From positions 66,327 through 102,645 of the forward strand of contig JAAYHU010000029.1 of assembly GCA_012735245.1 (NCBI GenBank): a stretch of 36,319 nucleotides of DNA. Direction: 5' to 3'. Position 1 is the first letter of the stretch, and each line of letters begins with the position of its first letter. The notes under the pieces were generated by a model, which made no database searches, was not told the DNA's origin, and saw nothing but the letters and a program-made list of their open reading frames with translations. This DNA comes from Tissierellia bacterium (GTDB taxonomy: Bacteria; Bacillota; Clostridia; Tissierellales; Tissierellaceae). This document shows positions 1 to 7,308 of this stretch, piece after piece. The position numbers and the translations under genes were made by a program.

Positions 1-612
1 TCTTTTTATCCAAGTTAGGTAAGTTTTCTGAAGTTCTTGAATCAGGTTTTCATTTTCATTTAAAAATGTCTCTTCTTTATCCTTTAAATTAGATGAGCCA
101 ATAAATAAACCTATTATCAATATGGATAAATAATGGGGTAAAATTATTAAAGGTATTAGACTTGAATCCCCAAGCATACCGATGCTTACGGCTCCAAGCA
201 TAAACAGGGGTCCAGATGTGCTGGAAAAACATATAAGCCTATTACCCTCTTCCTTGGTAATCAATCTATTTTCACGCAGCCTTGAAGTTAGCTTAGCACC
301 TACAGGATAGCCAGAGAGCATAGCCATGGTTAAAGGAAAGGCTCCTTCACCAGGTACATTGAATATGGGCTTCATAAGGGGTTTTAGGAGTTTTCCAATA
401 AAATCTACAAAACCAAGGCCAATTAACATCTCTGATATTATGAAAAAGGGAAGCAAGGAGGGTAACAAAATATTAATCCATATTAAAATACCATCTTTAG
501 CACCTTGTAAAGAAAGGGTTGGATTTAATATCACTCCTATTAATAGGATAATAATAATTAATAAAAATATTAATTTTGTAAAAAGCTTAGTATCTTCTGT
601 TTTTGCGCCCAT
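1..612 (-). CDS. ylbJ: YlbJ-type sporulation integral membrane protein (partial, 3' end outside window)
   Basis: The minus-strand frame is open from an ATG at 612 to the window edge, giving the first 204 residues of a protein that usually has about 400. A strong ribosome site (GGGAGG) lies 7 bases upstream of the ATG. The translation has a hydrophobic N-terminal helix (about residues 11-29), further membrane segments, and the stretches LLPFFIISEMLIGLGFVDF, FNVPGEGAFPLTMAMLSGYP and GAKLTSRLRE, which I recognise as the YlbJ family. That family carries a nucleoside-recognition/Gate-type membrane domain and is needed for sporulation in Bacillus; its transported substrate is not established. It lies 42 bases downstream of tmcAL on the same strand with no terminator or clear promoter between them, so the two are probably co-transcribed. 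Its presence suggests a spore former. Confidence 0.88.
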   Translation of the reverse strand, partial: MGAKTEDTKLFTKLIFLLIIIILLIGVILNPTLSLQGAKDGILIWINILLPSLLPFFIISEMLIGLGFVDFIGKLLKPLMKPIFNVPGEGAFPLTMAMLSGYPVGAKLTSRLRENRLITKEEGNRLICFSSTSGPLFMLGAVSIGMLGDSSLIPLIILPHYLSILIIGLFIGSSNLKDKEETFLNENENLIQELQKTYLTWIKR

Positions 613-654
613 CTTTATTCCTCCCATAGATAATTTATGAGAGGATAAAGATTA

Positions 655-1905
655 TTATGATTCTTTTATATATGGAGAAGTAAAATAATCCATATTAGAT
701 CTTGAGGCAGGACTATTTAATCCAAGATAGAACAAGTCAGTTGCCCTTTTATCATATAAAAGGATTTCTTCCAATGCCTTATTATTATAATATTTGAAGT
801 CAGCAAATTTAGTTATTATAGGTAAAGAAGACTTTTCTTTTATTCTATTTATAAGGATCAAACCCTTTTTATTAGCTCCCAATACTCTTATGTAAGAGGG
901 AAATTTATCATTTAAATATTTAAAGGTATCTTCATCTAATCGATTTAGTAATTGAATTAAAATCCTCTGTATCCTAGTTCGGGGATACCTTTTTGTAACG
1001 GTATTGTCAATAATTTGTCTAATATCGTTATATTTATGACTAAATTCTACTAACCTATTTTCTAAGCCTTGCTCAATATCCATATATTGTTTTAAAATGT
1101 CTTTATTAATAGTTCTTAACAAATAAAGAAATATTTGATTATAATTCTCTAAAAAGTTATAATTATAATGTTGGTCAAAAAATTCTTTTAGATAAAAATA
1201 TGTTTCTTTAGGCACAATATCTTTTATAGAACTTAAATTTTTATTCCTGATTGAATACCTAATGGCAGTAGCACTGGCAAAACCTTGGCCAATATTTGTA
1301 TCTTTATAGTTGCTTCCAGATCTTTTAATAGTTACAGGTTTAATTTTAGAATTTGTTTTTATTAATGATTTTATATATTCGATGCCCAAGATATTATTTG
1401 GATTGGTTAATATTTCCTTATAATCATATTGAAAATCTGAAGAAATTGATTTAATATATTCTATTGTGGCATCACTTCTTGCTGCAGCGTAGGATGCACC
1501 CTTAGACAGCTTAGATTTAAGTCTTTCCCTAAAATATGGTGGCTCTTCGATTAAAATAGTAGCTATATTGTATAGAGGCTCTATTTCACCTAGTTCACTG
1601 CCAAAGGATATATAGTCAACTACATTTAAACTATCCATTAGTTTTACGCCACCGTATGCAAATAGTTCCGCACTTTGTGTGGCATAAATAAAGGGCAGTT
1701 CAAGGACTAAATCTACACCATTATCAACTGCCATTTTGGCCTTAGTCCATTTGTCGATTAGAGATGGTTCACCTCTTTGAACGAAGGAACCGCTCATTAT
1801 GGCAATTGTAAAATTTGCTCCAGTTTTCTTTTTCGATTGTTCAAGGTGGTACTTGTGACCAAAATGAAAGGGATTATACTCAGTAATAAATCCTACTACA
1901 GTCAT
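655..1905 (-). CDS. tmcAL: tRNA(Met) cytidine acetate ligase TmcAL
   Basis: The 416-residue product opens with a nucleotidyltransferase motif, GFITEYNPFHFGHKYHL, whose HFGH matches the (H/T)xGH ATP-binding signature, followed by IMSGSFVQRGEPS and KWTKAKMAV. This is the YlbM/TmcAL family, which uses acetate and ATP to form acetyl-AMP and acetylate the wobble cytidine (C34) of elongator tRNA-Met in the cytoplasm. The length is normal for the family. The longest frame begins at a TTG at 1917, but that would place GGAGG inside the gene; the ATG at 1905, five bases after GGAGG, is the better start. It is divergent from ackA, and ylbJ follows on the same strand. An extended -10 promoter lies just upstream. 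Confidence 0.93.
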   Translation of the reverse strand: MTVVGFITEYNPFHFGHKYHLEQSKKKTGANFTIAIMSGSFVQRGEPSLIDKWTKAKMAVDNGVDLVLELPFIYATQSAELFAYGGVKLMDSLNVVDYISFGSELGEIEPLYNIATILIEEPPYFRERLKSKLSKGASYAAARSDATIEYIKSISSDFQYDYKEILTNPNNILGIEYIKSLIKTNSKIKPVTIKRSGSNYKDTNIGQGFASATAIRYSIRNKNLSSIKDIVPKETYFYLKEFFDQHYNYNFLENYNQIFLYLLRTINKDILKQYMDIEQGLENRLVEFSHKYNDIRQIIDNTVTKRYPRTRIQRILIQLLNRLDEDTFKYLNDKFPSYIRVLGANKKGLILINRIKEKSSLPIITKFADFKYYNNKALEEILLYDKRATDLFYLGLNSPASRSNMDYFTSPYIKES

Positions 1906-1932
1906 AGCTACCTCCAAAATTCGTTTTCTTTA

Positions 1933-1960
1933 ATTATATCATGTTGATTTTTTAACACAA
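1933..1960 (-). promoter_or_regulatory. sigma-A promoter for tmcAL
   Basis: On the minus strand, TTGTGT (1960-1955), a 16-base spacer and TATAAT (1938-1933) with an upstream TG (extended -10) form a good housekeeping promoter. The start point would be near 1926, about 20 bases before the tmcAL ATG. No equally good promoter for the divergent ackA was found in the same 104-base gap. Confidence 0.7.
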
Positions 1961-2009
1961 ATATAATATTATTTAAATATGATAAAACAATGAAATAGGA
2001 GGAAAAAGT

Positions 2010-3209
2010 ATGAAAATTCTTGTAATCAATTGTGGTAGTTCGTCACTAAAATATCAACTTCTAGATATGAATGGCGAAAAATTATTATGTAAAGGACTAG
2101 TTGAAAGAATTGGTATCGAAGGTTCTAGAATAAAACATGATACAACAGGTAAGGAAAGGGTTGTTATAGAAGAACCCTTAGAAAATCATAAAAAAGCCCT
2201 AGGCTTAGTACTAAAAGCCTTAGTAGATGAAGAACATGGAGCTATAAAATCTTTAGATGAAATAGGGGCTGTTGGACATAGGGTTGTTCATGGGGGAGAA
2301 ACTTTTGCATCATCAGTTATTATAGATGACGAGGTTATGAAAGTCCTATATGAATGTGCTGAATTAGCACCCTTGCATAATCCACCAAACATTACTGGTA
2401 TAGAAGCGTGTAAAGAGCTAATGCCTGATACTCCAATGGTAGCAGTATTTGACACAGCATTCCATCAAACTATGGAACCAGATAATTATATATATCCAAT
2501 ACCCTATGAGTATTATGAAAAATATAAAATTAGAAGATATGGTTTCCATGGGACATCCCATAAATATGTTTCCTTAAGGGCTGCTGAATTACTAGGAAAA
2601 GATATAAAAGACTTAAATATTGTTACCTGCCATTTAGGTAATGGTGCCAGTGTATGTGCAGTTCAAGGCGGTAAATCAATTGATACTAGTATGGGATTCA
2701 CCCCTTTAGAAGGCTTAGCTATGGGAACTAGATCAGGCGATATTGACCCAGCAATAATTCCATTTATTATGGATAAGGAAGGAATTACTTTTGATGAAGT
2801 AAATGAAATGTTAAACAAAAGATCTGGAGTTCTGGGAATTTCAGGAATTAGTAGCGATTTTAGAGATTTGGAGGAAGCTGCAGAGAAAGGAAACGAGAGA
2901 GCAAAACTAGCCTTAGATGTATTTGTTAACAGGGTTAAAAAATATGTAGGAGCTTATGTTGCTACCATGTGCGGTATAGATGCCTTAGTATTTACTGCTG
3001 GAATAGGGGAAAACTCTAGCTATATTAGAGAGAAAATTTGTGAAGGGCTAGAATGTCTAAATATCAGAATTGACCCAGAATTAAACAGAAAAGTTAGGGG
3101 AGAAGAGGCTCAACTAAATAGGGATTTAACTTCAGCTTCTATTTTCGTAATACCCACTAATGAGGAATTAATGATAGCTAGGGATACCTTAGAGTTAGTA
3201 TCTAAATAA
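2010..3209 (+). CDS. ackA: acetate kinase
   Basis: The 399-residue product matches acetate kinase along its whole length. Visible signatures are [11 protein letters not shown] at the N-terminus, R91 in [10 protein letters not shown]148 in FDTAFHQT, H180 in [21 protein letters not shown]241 in [10 protein letters not shown] and the C-terminal FTAGIGENS. These include the known substrate and catalytic positions of the family, which belongs to the ASKHA fold. It interconverts acetate plus ATP and acetyl phosphate plus ADP, the ATP-forming step of acetate fermentation. The start ATG follows AGGAGG at a good distance. Phosphotransacetylase (pta), its usual partner, is not next to it in this window. 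It lies back to back with tmcAL, another acetate-using enzyme. No terminator is evident before the next gene's promoter. Confidence 0.97.
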   Translation: MKILVINCGSSSLKYQLLDMNGEKLLCKGLVERIGIEGSRIKHDTTGKERVVIEEPLENHKKALGLVLKALVDEEHGAIKSLDEIGAVGHRVVHGGETFASSVIIDDEVMKVLYECAELAPLHNPPNITGIEACKELMPDTPMVAVFDTAFHQTMEPDNYIYPIPYEYYEKYKIRRYGFHGTSHKYVSLRAAELLGKDIKDLNIVTCHLGNGASVCAVQGGKSIDTSMGFTPLEGLAMGTRSGDIDPAIIPFIMDKEGITFDEVNEMLNKRSGVLGISGISSDFRDLEEAAEKGNERAKLALDVFVNRVKKYVGAYVATMCGIDALVFTAGIGENSSYIREKICEGLECLNIRIDPELNRKVRGEEAQLNRDLTSASIFVIPTNEELMIARDTLELVSK

Positions 3210-3216
3210 TATTAGC

Positions 3217-3246
3217 TTGACAAATAGATGCCTCCTTATATATAAT
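3217..3246 (+). promoter_or_regulatory. sigma-A promoter for the DUF177-rpmF pair
   Basis: TTGACA (3217-3222) and TATAAT (3241-3246) both match the consensus perfectly and are 18 bases apart. Transcription would start near 3253, about 22 bases before the DUF177 gene. This is the best-matching housekeeping promoter in the window and separates the ribosomal protein pair from ackA. Confidence 0.78.
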
Positions 3247-3274
3247 TATCTTTGTTAGTTTAGAGGTGAAATAA

Positions 3275-3799
3275 ATGAAAATTGACCTATCAAGTTTTCT
3301 TGATAATGCCGTTGAAAGTTTGCACTTTGACGGAAGAATAAAATTAGAAGACTTGGATCTAAATAATAGTAATATAACTATAGTTGAGCCAGTTGAATAT
3401 GAAGGTGAAGTCTTAAGAGTAGATGGGGATAAAATAATAAACATTAGAATCTCATATAAATATGATGAGATTTGTCACAGATGCTTAAAACCAACTACAA
3501 AAAATGTTAAGACAGCTTTATCTGGAAAACTTGTAGAGGGAAAGAAAGAAGATGAAGACGAAGTGGAAGATGAAGGCTTCGACGAATTAATCTTCTATGA
3601 GGACAATTTATTAGACTTAAAGGATTATACTATAAACCAAATCATACTTTCTTTACCTATGAAGACCTTATGCAAGGAGGATTGTAAAGGTCTATGCCCC
3701 AAATGCGGAACAGACTTAAATAGATCCAAGTGTGATTGCACAATTGAAAATATTGATCCAAGGCTTGAAAAATTAAAGGAATTTTTGCCAAAGAATTAA
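3275..3799 (+). CDS. yceD: YceD/DUF177 family protein
   Basis: This is a 174-residue cytosolic protein of the DUF177 (YceD) family. Visible marks are CHRCLKP in the middle and a C-terminal cysteine-rich segment, [17 protein letters not shown] followed by CDC, which looks like a metal-binding knuckle typical of the family. An acidic stretch lies between them. DUF177 genes are almost always directly upstream of rpmF, as here (13 bases), and bacterial and plastid homologues have been connected with 23S rRNA/ribosome production; the exact activity is not settled. The start ATG follows AGAGGTGA at a normal distance. It is driven by the consensus promoter at 3217. Confidence 0.9.
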   Translation: MKIDLSSFLDNAVESLHFDGRIKLEDLDLNNSNITIVEPVEYEGEVLRVDGDKIINIRISYKYDEICHRCLKPTTKNVKTALSGKLVEGKKEDEDEVEDEGFDELIFYEDNLLDLKDYTINQIILSLPMKTLCKEDCKGLCPKCGTDLNRSKCDCTIENIDPRLEKLKEFLPKN

Positions 3800-3812
3800 G
3801 GAGGTGTTTGTA

Positions 3813-3992
3813 ATGGCTGTACCAAAGCGAAAAACAAGTAAGGCTAGAAGAGATAAAAGAAGAGCTTCAGCTTATAGACTAAATAAAGCCACAATCGTTG
3901 AATGTCCACAATGTCATGAACCAAAATTACCACATAGAATTTGTAGATCATGTGGCTATTACAAAAACAGAGAAGTTATATCAGTAGAATAA
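3813..3992 (+). CDS. rpmF: ribosomal protein bL32
   Basis: The 59-residue basic protein starts [17 protein letters not shown], the standard bL32 beginning, and has four cysteines, C31-P-Q-C34 and C44-R-S-C47, that form a zinc ribbon. This is therefore the zinc-binding (C+) form of L32. A longer frame from a GTG at 3804 is open, but AAGGAGGTG covers that codon, so the ATG at 3813 is the start. It is part of the large ribosomal subunit and is probably co-transcribed with the preceding DUF177 gene. The unit ends at the terminator at 4067-4096. Confidence 0.97.
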   Translation: MAVPKRKTSKARRDKRRASAYRLNKATIVECPQCHEPKLPHRICRSCGYYKNREVISVE

Positions 3993-4015
3993 TTTTACCT
4001 TAAGGAAGTAATTAA

Positions 4016-4062
4016 TACTCATTGATAGATACTTTGATAATGAGTAGAATTTTCCTTATAAT
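4016..4062 (+). promoter_or_regulatory. candidate promoter overlapped by an inverted repeat, just before a terminator
   Basis: TTGATA (4034-4039), a 17-base spacer and TATAAT (4057-4062) look like a housekeeping promoter. An 8-base inverted repeat, TACTCATT (4016-4023) and AATGAGTA (4039-4046), flanks and touches its -35 box, as an operator might. The predicted start point (about 4069) falls in the left arm of the terminator at 4067-4096, so any transcript would probably stop after about 30 bases. It may be chance in AT-rich DNA. Confidence 0.35.
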
Positions 4063-4066
4063 GTAT

Positions 4067-4096
4067 AAAAAGATAGTGTGGCCACTATCTTTTTTT
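4067..4096 (+). terminator. intrinsic terminator after rpmF
   Basis: AAAAAGATAGTG (4067-4078) and its exact complement CACTATCTTTTT (4083-4094) form a 12-base-pair stem with a four-base loop (TGGC), running into a T tract. It ends the DUF177-rpmF transcript before plsX. The A-rich 5' arm would also allow termination on the opposite strand. Confidence 0.85.
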
Positions 4097-4105
4097 AATT
4101 TTATA

Positions 4106-4134
4106 TTGCTTTTTAACAATCCCTAATATATATT
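4106..4134 (+). promoter_or_regulatory. candidate promoter for plsX-acpP
   Basis: TTGCTT (4106-4111), a 17-base spacer and TATATT (4129-4134) lie between the rpmF terminator and plsX. The match is moderate, but the position is right: transcription would start near 4141 and avoid the terminator. I see no FapR-type operator here. Confidence 0.45.
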
Positions 4135-4171
4135 AAATATCAGTAGTAATATTCTTAATATGGAGGTAATT

Positions 4172-5173
4172 ATGAAAATTATTGTGGATGCCATGGGTGG
4201 AGATTTGGGCCCATTGGAAATGGTAAAGGGTAGTATAGAGGCTGTTAATGAATTAAATACTAATATTATATTAGTAGGAAATGAGGATATAATAAGGGAT
4301 GAACTCAAAAAATATACTTATCCAGAGGATAAGGTTGAAATACTTAATGCAGATGATATAATTACAAATGATGAAGATCCTAGCTTGGCCATAAGAAGAA
4401 AGAAAAATTCATCCATGGTAGTTGGTGCAAAGGCCTTAGCAGATGGCTTAGGAGATGGTTTTTTATCAGCAGGCAGTACTGGAGCTTTATTGGCCTCAGG
4501 CATTTTTATTGTTAAGAGGATAGAAGGTATACATAGATCTCCTTTATCAGTTTTATATCCCACCTTAAAAGGGTTCTCATTGCTACTAGATGCAGGTGCT
4601 AATGTAGACTGTAAACCAGAATATTTATATCAATTTGCTTTAATGGGATCCATTTATATGGAAAAGGTTATGGGTATTACTAAGCCTACTATTGGATTAT
4701 TAAATATAGGAACAGAAAAGGGAAAGGGAAATATACTAACTAAGGATACTTATGCTATTTTAGAAGAATCCAAACTAAATTTCATAGGCAATATAGAAGG
4801 TAGGGATTTACCAGCAGGAAAAGCAGATGTTATAGTCACAGATGGTTTTGCTGGTAATATTGCCTTGAAGCTGACAGAAGGCATGGCAATTTCAACATTT
4901 TCCCTTTTAAAGGAAGAATTAATGAAAAATACTAGGACAAAGTTAGGTGCAGCCATATTAAAACCAGAGTTCAAAAATATGAAGAATAGATTAGATTATA
5001 GGGAATACGGTGGAGCCCCTTTATTGGGGATTAAGAAACCAATAGTCAAAGCCCATGGTAGTTCTGATGCCTATGCCATTAAAAATGGAATAAAGCAGCT
5101 AGTTAAATTTATTGAAAATGATGTAATAAAAATAATTGAAGCAAATATTCATATAGAAAACAATAATGACTAA
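4172..5173 (+). CDS. plsX: phosphate acyltransferase PlsX
   Basis: The 333-residue product begins MKIIVDAMGGDLGPLEMVKG, the PlsX signature, and continues with DGLGDGFLSAGSTGALLASG and GANVDCKPEYLYQFALMGS, all characteristic of the family. PlsX is a peripheral membrane enzyme that converts acyl-ACP to acyl-phosphate, the donor used by PlsY in the first step of phospholipid synthesis. An upstream in-frame ATG at 4160 is directly followed by GGAGG, so the ATG at 4172 is the start. acpP, coding for the carrier of its substrate, follows 13 bases later. In many Firmicutes fapR precedes plsX and fab genes follow it; neither is here. Confidence 0.96.
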   Translation: MKIIVDAMGGDLGPLEMVKGSIEAVNELNTNIILVGNEDIIRDELKKYTYPEDKVEILNADDIITNDEDPSLAIRRKKNSSMVVGAKALADGLGDGFLSAGSTGALLASGIFIVKRIEGIHRSPLSVLYPTLKGFSLLLDAGANVDCKPEYLYQFALMGSIYMEKVMGITKPTIGLLNIGTEKGKGNILTKDTYAILEESKLNFIGNIEGRDLPAGKADVIVTDGFAGNIALKLTEGMAISTFSLLKEELMKNTRTKLGAAILKPEFKNMKNRLDYREYGGAPLLGIKKPIVKAHGSSDAYAIKNGIKQLVKFIENDVIKIIEANIHIENNND

Positions 5174-5186
5174 AGGAGGAATATAA

Positions 5187-5426
5187 ATGGTTTTTGAAAA
5201 AGTTAGGGAAATAATAGCAACTCAATTTAATATCGATGAAGATGAGATTACTATGGATACTGCATTTAGGGATACCCTAAATGCAGATTCCTTAGACTTA
5301 GTAGAGCTTGTAATGGCCTTGGAAGATGAATTTGGATTAGAAATAGAAGATGAGGATATGGAAGGTATTAAGACTGTGGGGGATGCTATAGAATATATCA
5401 ATAAGGCTTTGGGAGAAGATGAGTAA
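5187..5426 (+). CDS. acpP: acyl carrier protein
   Basis: This is a 79-residue, strongly acidic protein with the phosphopantetheine attachment motif [14 protein letters not shown]; the modified serine is S35. It matches AcpP over its full length and carries growing acyl chains in fatty acid synthesis, supplying PlsX. AAAGGAGGA precedes the ATG. It is co-transcribed with plsX. A hairpin overlapping its stop codon may partly separate it from rnc. Confidence 0.97.
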   Translation: MVFEKVREIIATQFNIDEDEITMDTAFRDTLNADSLDLVELVMALEDEFGLEIEDEDMEGIKTVGDAIEYINKALGEDE

Positions 5427-5454
5427 TAATAGGGCTATTTAGCCCTATTATTTT
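5425..5454 (+). terminator. hairpin with short T run after acpP
   Basis: AATAATAGGGCT (5425-5436) pairs exactly with AGCCCTATTATT (5441-5452) around an ATTT loop. The T tail is only about four bases, two of them in the stem, so termination may be partial, allowing some readthrough into rnc. The stem begins inside the acpP stop codon. Confidence 0.6.
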
Positions 5455-5476
5455 ACCAACACTTGGAGGGTATTAT

Positions 5477-6196
5477 ATGAAAAAATCAAAAGAAATAATA
5501 TGGTTGGAACCACTACAAGAAAATTTAAACTATAAGTTTAAAAACATAGAATTACTTATTACAGCTCTAACTCACAGTTCCTATGCCAATGAAAACAAAT
5601 TAAGAGCCACAGATAGTAACCAAAGGCTGGAGTTCTTAGGTGATTCTATTATTAATTTCATAGTCAGCCAGTATCTATATAATAAGTACCCTAATTATCC
5701 AGAGGGGGAGCTGACCAAGATTAGAGCTAAGGTAGTATGTGAATCATCCTTAGCCTTTGCTGCAAGAAAAATAGAACTTGGCAAGTATTTGTTATTAGGG
5801 AAAGGGGAAGAGGCAACTGGTGGTAGAGATAGGGACTCTATTTTGGCAGATGCAAGTGAAGCCTTAGTAGGGGCAATATATATGGACAGTGATTTTGAAA
5901 CAACTAATAGACTTCTATTGGAAAACTTTGAGGCTGACCTAGTTTATGCTGTTGCAAAGGGAGCCTTATTCATAGATTATAAAACAGAGTTACAAGAGCA
6001 TCTTCAGAAGAAAACCAAATCTAAAATTGAATATAGGGTAGTAAAAGAAGTTGGACCGGACCATAATAAAATCTTCTATATTGATGTTTTAGTAGATAAT
6101 AAAATAGTGGGAAAAGGTTTTGGTAGAAATAAAAAAGAAGCAGAGCAAATGGCAGCTAAGGATGCATTATTGATTATGGGTGAATTAGATGAGTAG
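5477..6196 (+). CDS. rnc: ribonuclease III
   Basis: The 239-residue product has the RNase III catalytic signature QRLEFLGDSIINF and the second acidic cluster DASEALVGAIY in its N-terminal half, then a C-terminal double-stranded RNA-binding domain (about residues 170-237, DYKTELQEHLQ through KEAEQMAAKDALL). It cuts double-stranded RNA and is needed for rRNA precursor processing. Length and domain order are normal. GGAGG precedes the ATG. The last 8 bases overlap the following radical SAM gene, suggesting translational coupling. The neighbourhood acpP-rnc-smc-ftsY is the common Firmicute arrangement. Confidence 0.97.
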   Translation: MKKSKEIIWLEPLQENLNYKFKNIELLITALTHSSYANENKLRATDSNQRLEFLGDSIINFIVSQYLYNKYPNYPEGELTKIRAKVVCESSLAFAARKIELGKYLLLGKGEEATGGRDRDSILADASEALVGAIYMDSDFETTNRLLLENFEADLVYAVAKGALFIDYKTELQEHLQKKTKSKIEYRVVKEVGPDHNKIFYIDVLVDNKIVGKGFGRNKKEAEQMAAKDALLIMGELDE

Positions 6197-7277
6197 GCAT
6201 TATATAATACCTATTTTCGTTCCTCATTTTGGCTGTCCCCATGATTGCGTTTTTTGCAATCAAAAAAGAATCACTGGCCTATCTACCAATGTGACCCCAA
6301 GGGAAGTAGAAAAAACAATTGAAGAATATTTGGCCACTTTTAAACCAGATTCCTTTATAGAAGTAGCATTTTATGGTGGTAGTTTTACCGCAATAGATAT
6401 TGATATTCAAAAAAAGTTATTGGAAGTTCCCTATAATTATAAGAAAGCAGGTAAGATAAATAATATTAGGCTTTCAACAAGGCCTGATGCTATAGATGAT
6501 ATAATACTAGATAATTTAAAGAAATACTCTGTAGATACTATTGAACTGGGAGTTCAGTCCTTAGATGAAAAGGTATTGTATGCAAGTGGAAGGGGTCATA
6601 CTTCCGAAGATGTATATAGGGCAGCAAAATTAATAAAAAAATATGGATTCAACTTAGGTTTACAAATGATGATAGGATTACCAGAAGATACCTTAGAAAA
6701 GGATTTACATACTTGCAAGGAATTTATAAAGCTAAAACCATCGTGTGTAAGAGTATATCCTACCTTAGTCATAAAGGATACTTTTTTAGAAAAGCTATAT
6801 TTAAGAAAAAAGTATAAGCCATTATCTCTTAATGAAGCAATAGATATATCTTCCTTATTGCTTATGTTATTTAACCTAGAGGATATAGAAGTAATCAGGA
6901 TGGGGCTACAGCCCACTGAAAATATTCAGATGGGCAAAGATGTTGTAGCAGGTCCATTTCATCCCGCCTTTAGGCAATTGGTGGAAGCAAATATTTTTAG
7001 AATATTACTAGAATATTTTATAAAATATAAAGGAATATCCACAGAAGGCAAGGAGCTAATAATAGAAGCTAACAATAAAAATGTATCAGCAATTGCCGGA
7101 CAAAAATCAAGCAATATTAATTACTTTATTAAGAAGTATAAATTCAATAAGATTAAAATCTATCCTAAAGAAATAGGTAGGAACATCATCAATGTTATTA
7201 TAGAGGAAAATTCAAAGGTAATGGATATTAAATTATTTACTAAAGCCTATTTAAAGGATAATTTAATTATAGATTAA
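6189..7277 (+). CDS. Elp3-like radical SAM protein without acetyltransferase domain
   Basis: The 362-residue product carries a radical SAM CxxxCxxC cluster motif (C16, C20, C23 in FGCPHDCVFCNQKRITG), then AFYGGSFTAI and IRLSTRPDAIDD, which match the Elp3-like radical SAM family. True Elp3 has a C-terminal GNAT acetyltransferase domain; here the region after about residue 220 (IRMGLQPTEN, GPFHPAFRQLVEA) shows no such fold that I can recognise. Related proteins are found between rnc and smc in many Clostridia. An RNA-modification role is suggested by the family and by its translational coupling to rnc (8-base overlap), but the substrate is unknown to me. Confidence 0.85.
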   Translation: MSRHYIIPIFVPHFGCPHDCVFCNQKRITGLSTNVTPREVEKTIEEYLATFKPDSFIEVAFYGGSFTAIDIDIQKKLLEVPYNYKKAGKINNIRLSTRPDAIDDIILDNLKKYSVDTIELGVQSLDEKVLYASGRGHTSEDVYRAAKLIKKYGFNLGLQMMIGLPEDTLEKDLHTCKEFIKLKPSCVRVYPTLVIKDTFLEKLYLRKKYKPLSLNEAIDISSLLLMLFNLEDIEVIRMGLQPTENIQMGKDVVAGPFHPAFRQLVEANIFRILLEYFIKYKGISTEGKELIIEANNKNVSAIAGQKSSNINYFIKKYKFNKIKIYPKEIGRNIINVIIEENSKVMDIKLFTKAYLKDNLIID

Positions 7278-7308
7278 GGTCTGACAATACTGACAAGAGG
7301 TGTTATAA

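Noticed and set aside
326-640. 104-codon plus-strand frame at the left end
   Set aside because: The minus strand here encodes a convincing YlbJ N-terminus with a strong ribosome site; the plus frame has no family resemblance.
1920-2009. ackA promoter using TTGATT at 1944 and TATAAT at 1962
   Set aside because: The spacer is only 12 bases, too short for a working housekeeping promoter.
3202-3444. 80-codon minus-strand frame between ackA and the DUF177 gene
   Set aside because: It overlaps the consensus promoter and the DUF177 gene, with no ribosome site or known domain.
4016-4046. FapR operator upstream of plsX
   Set aside because: The inverted repeat TACTCATT/AATGAGTA does not match the FapR box, and fapR is not adjacent.
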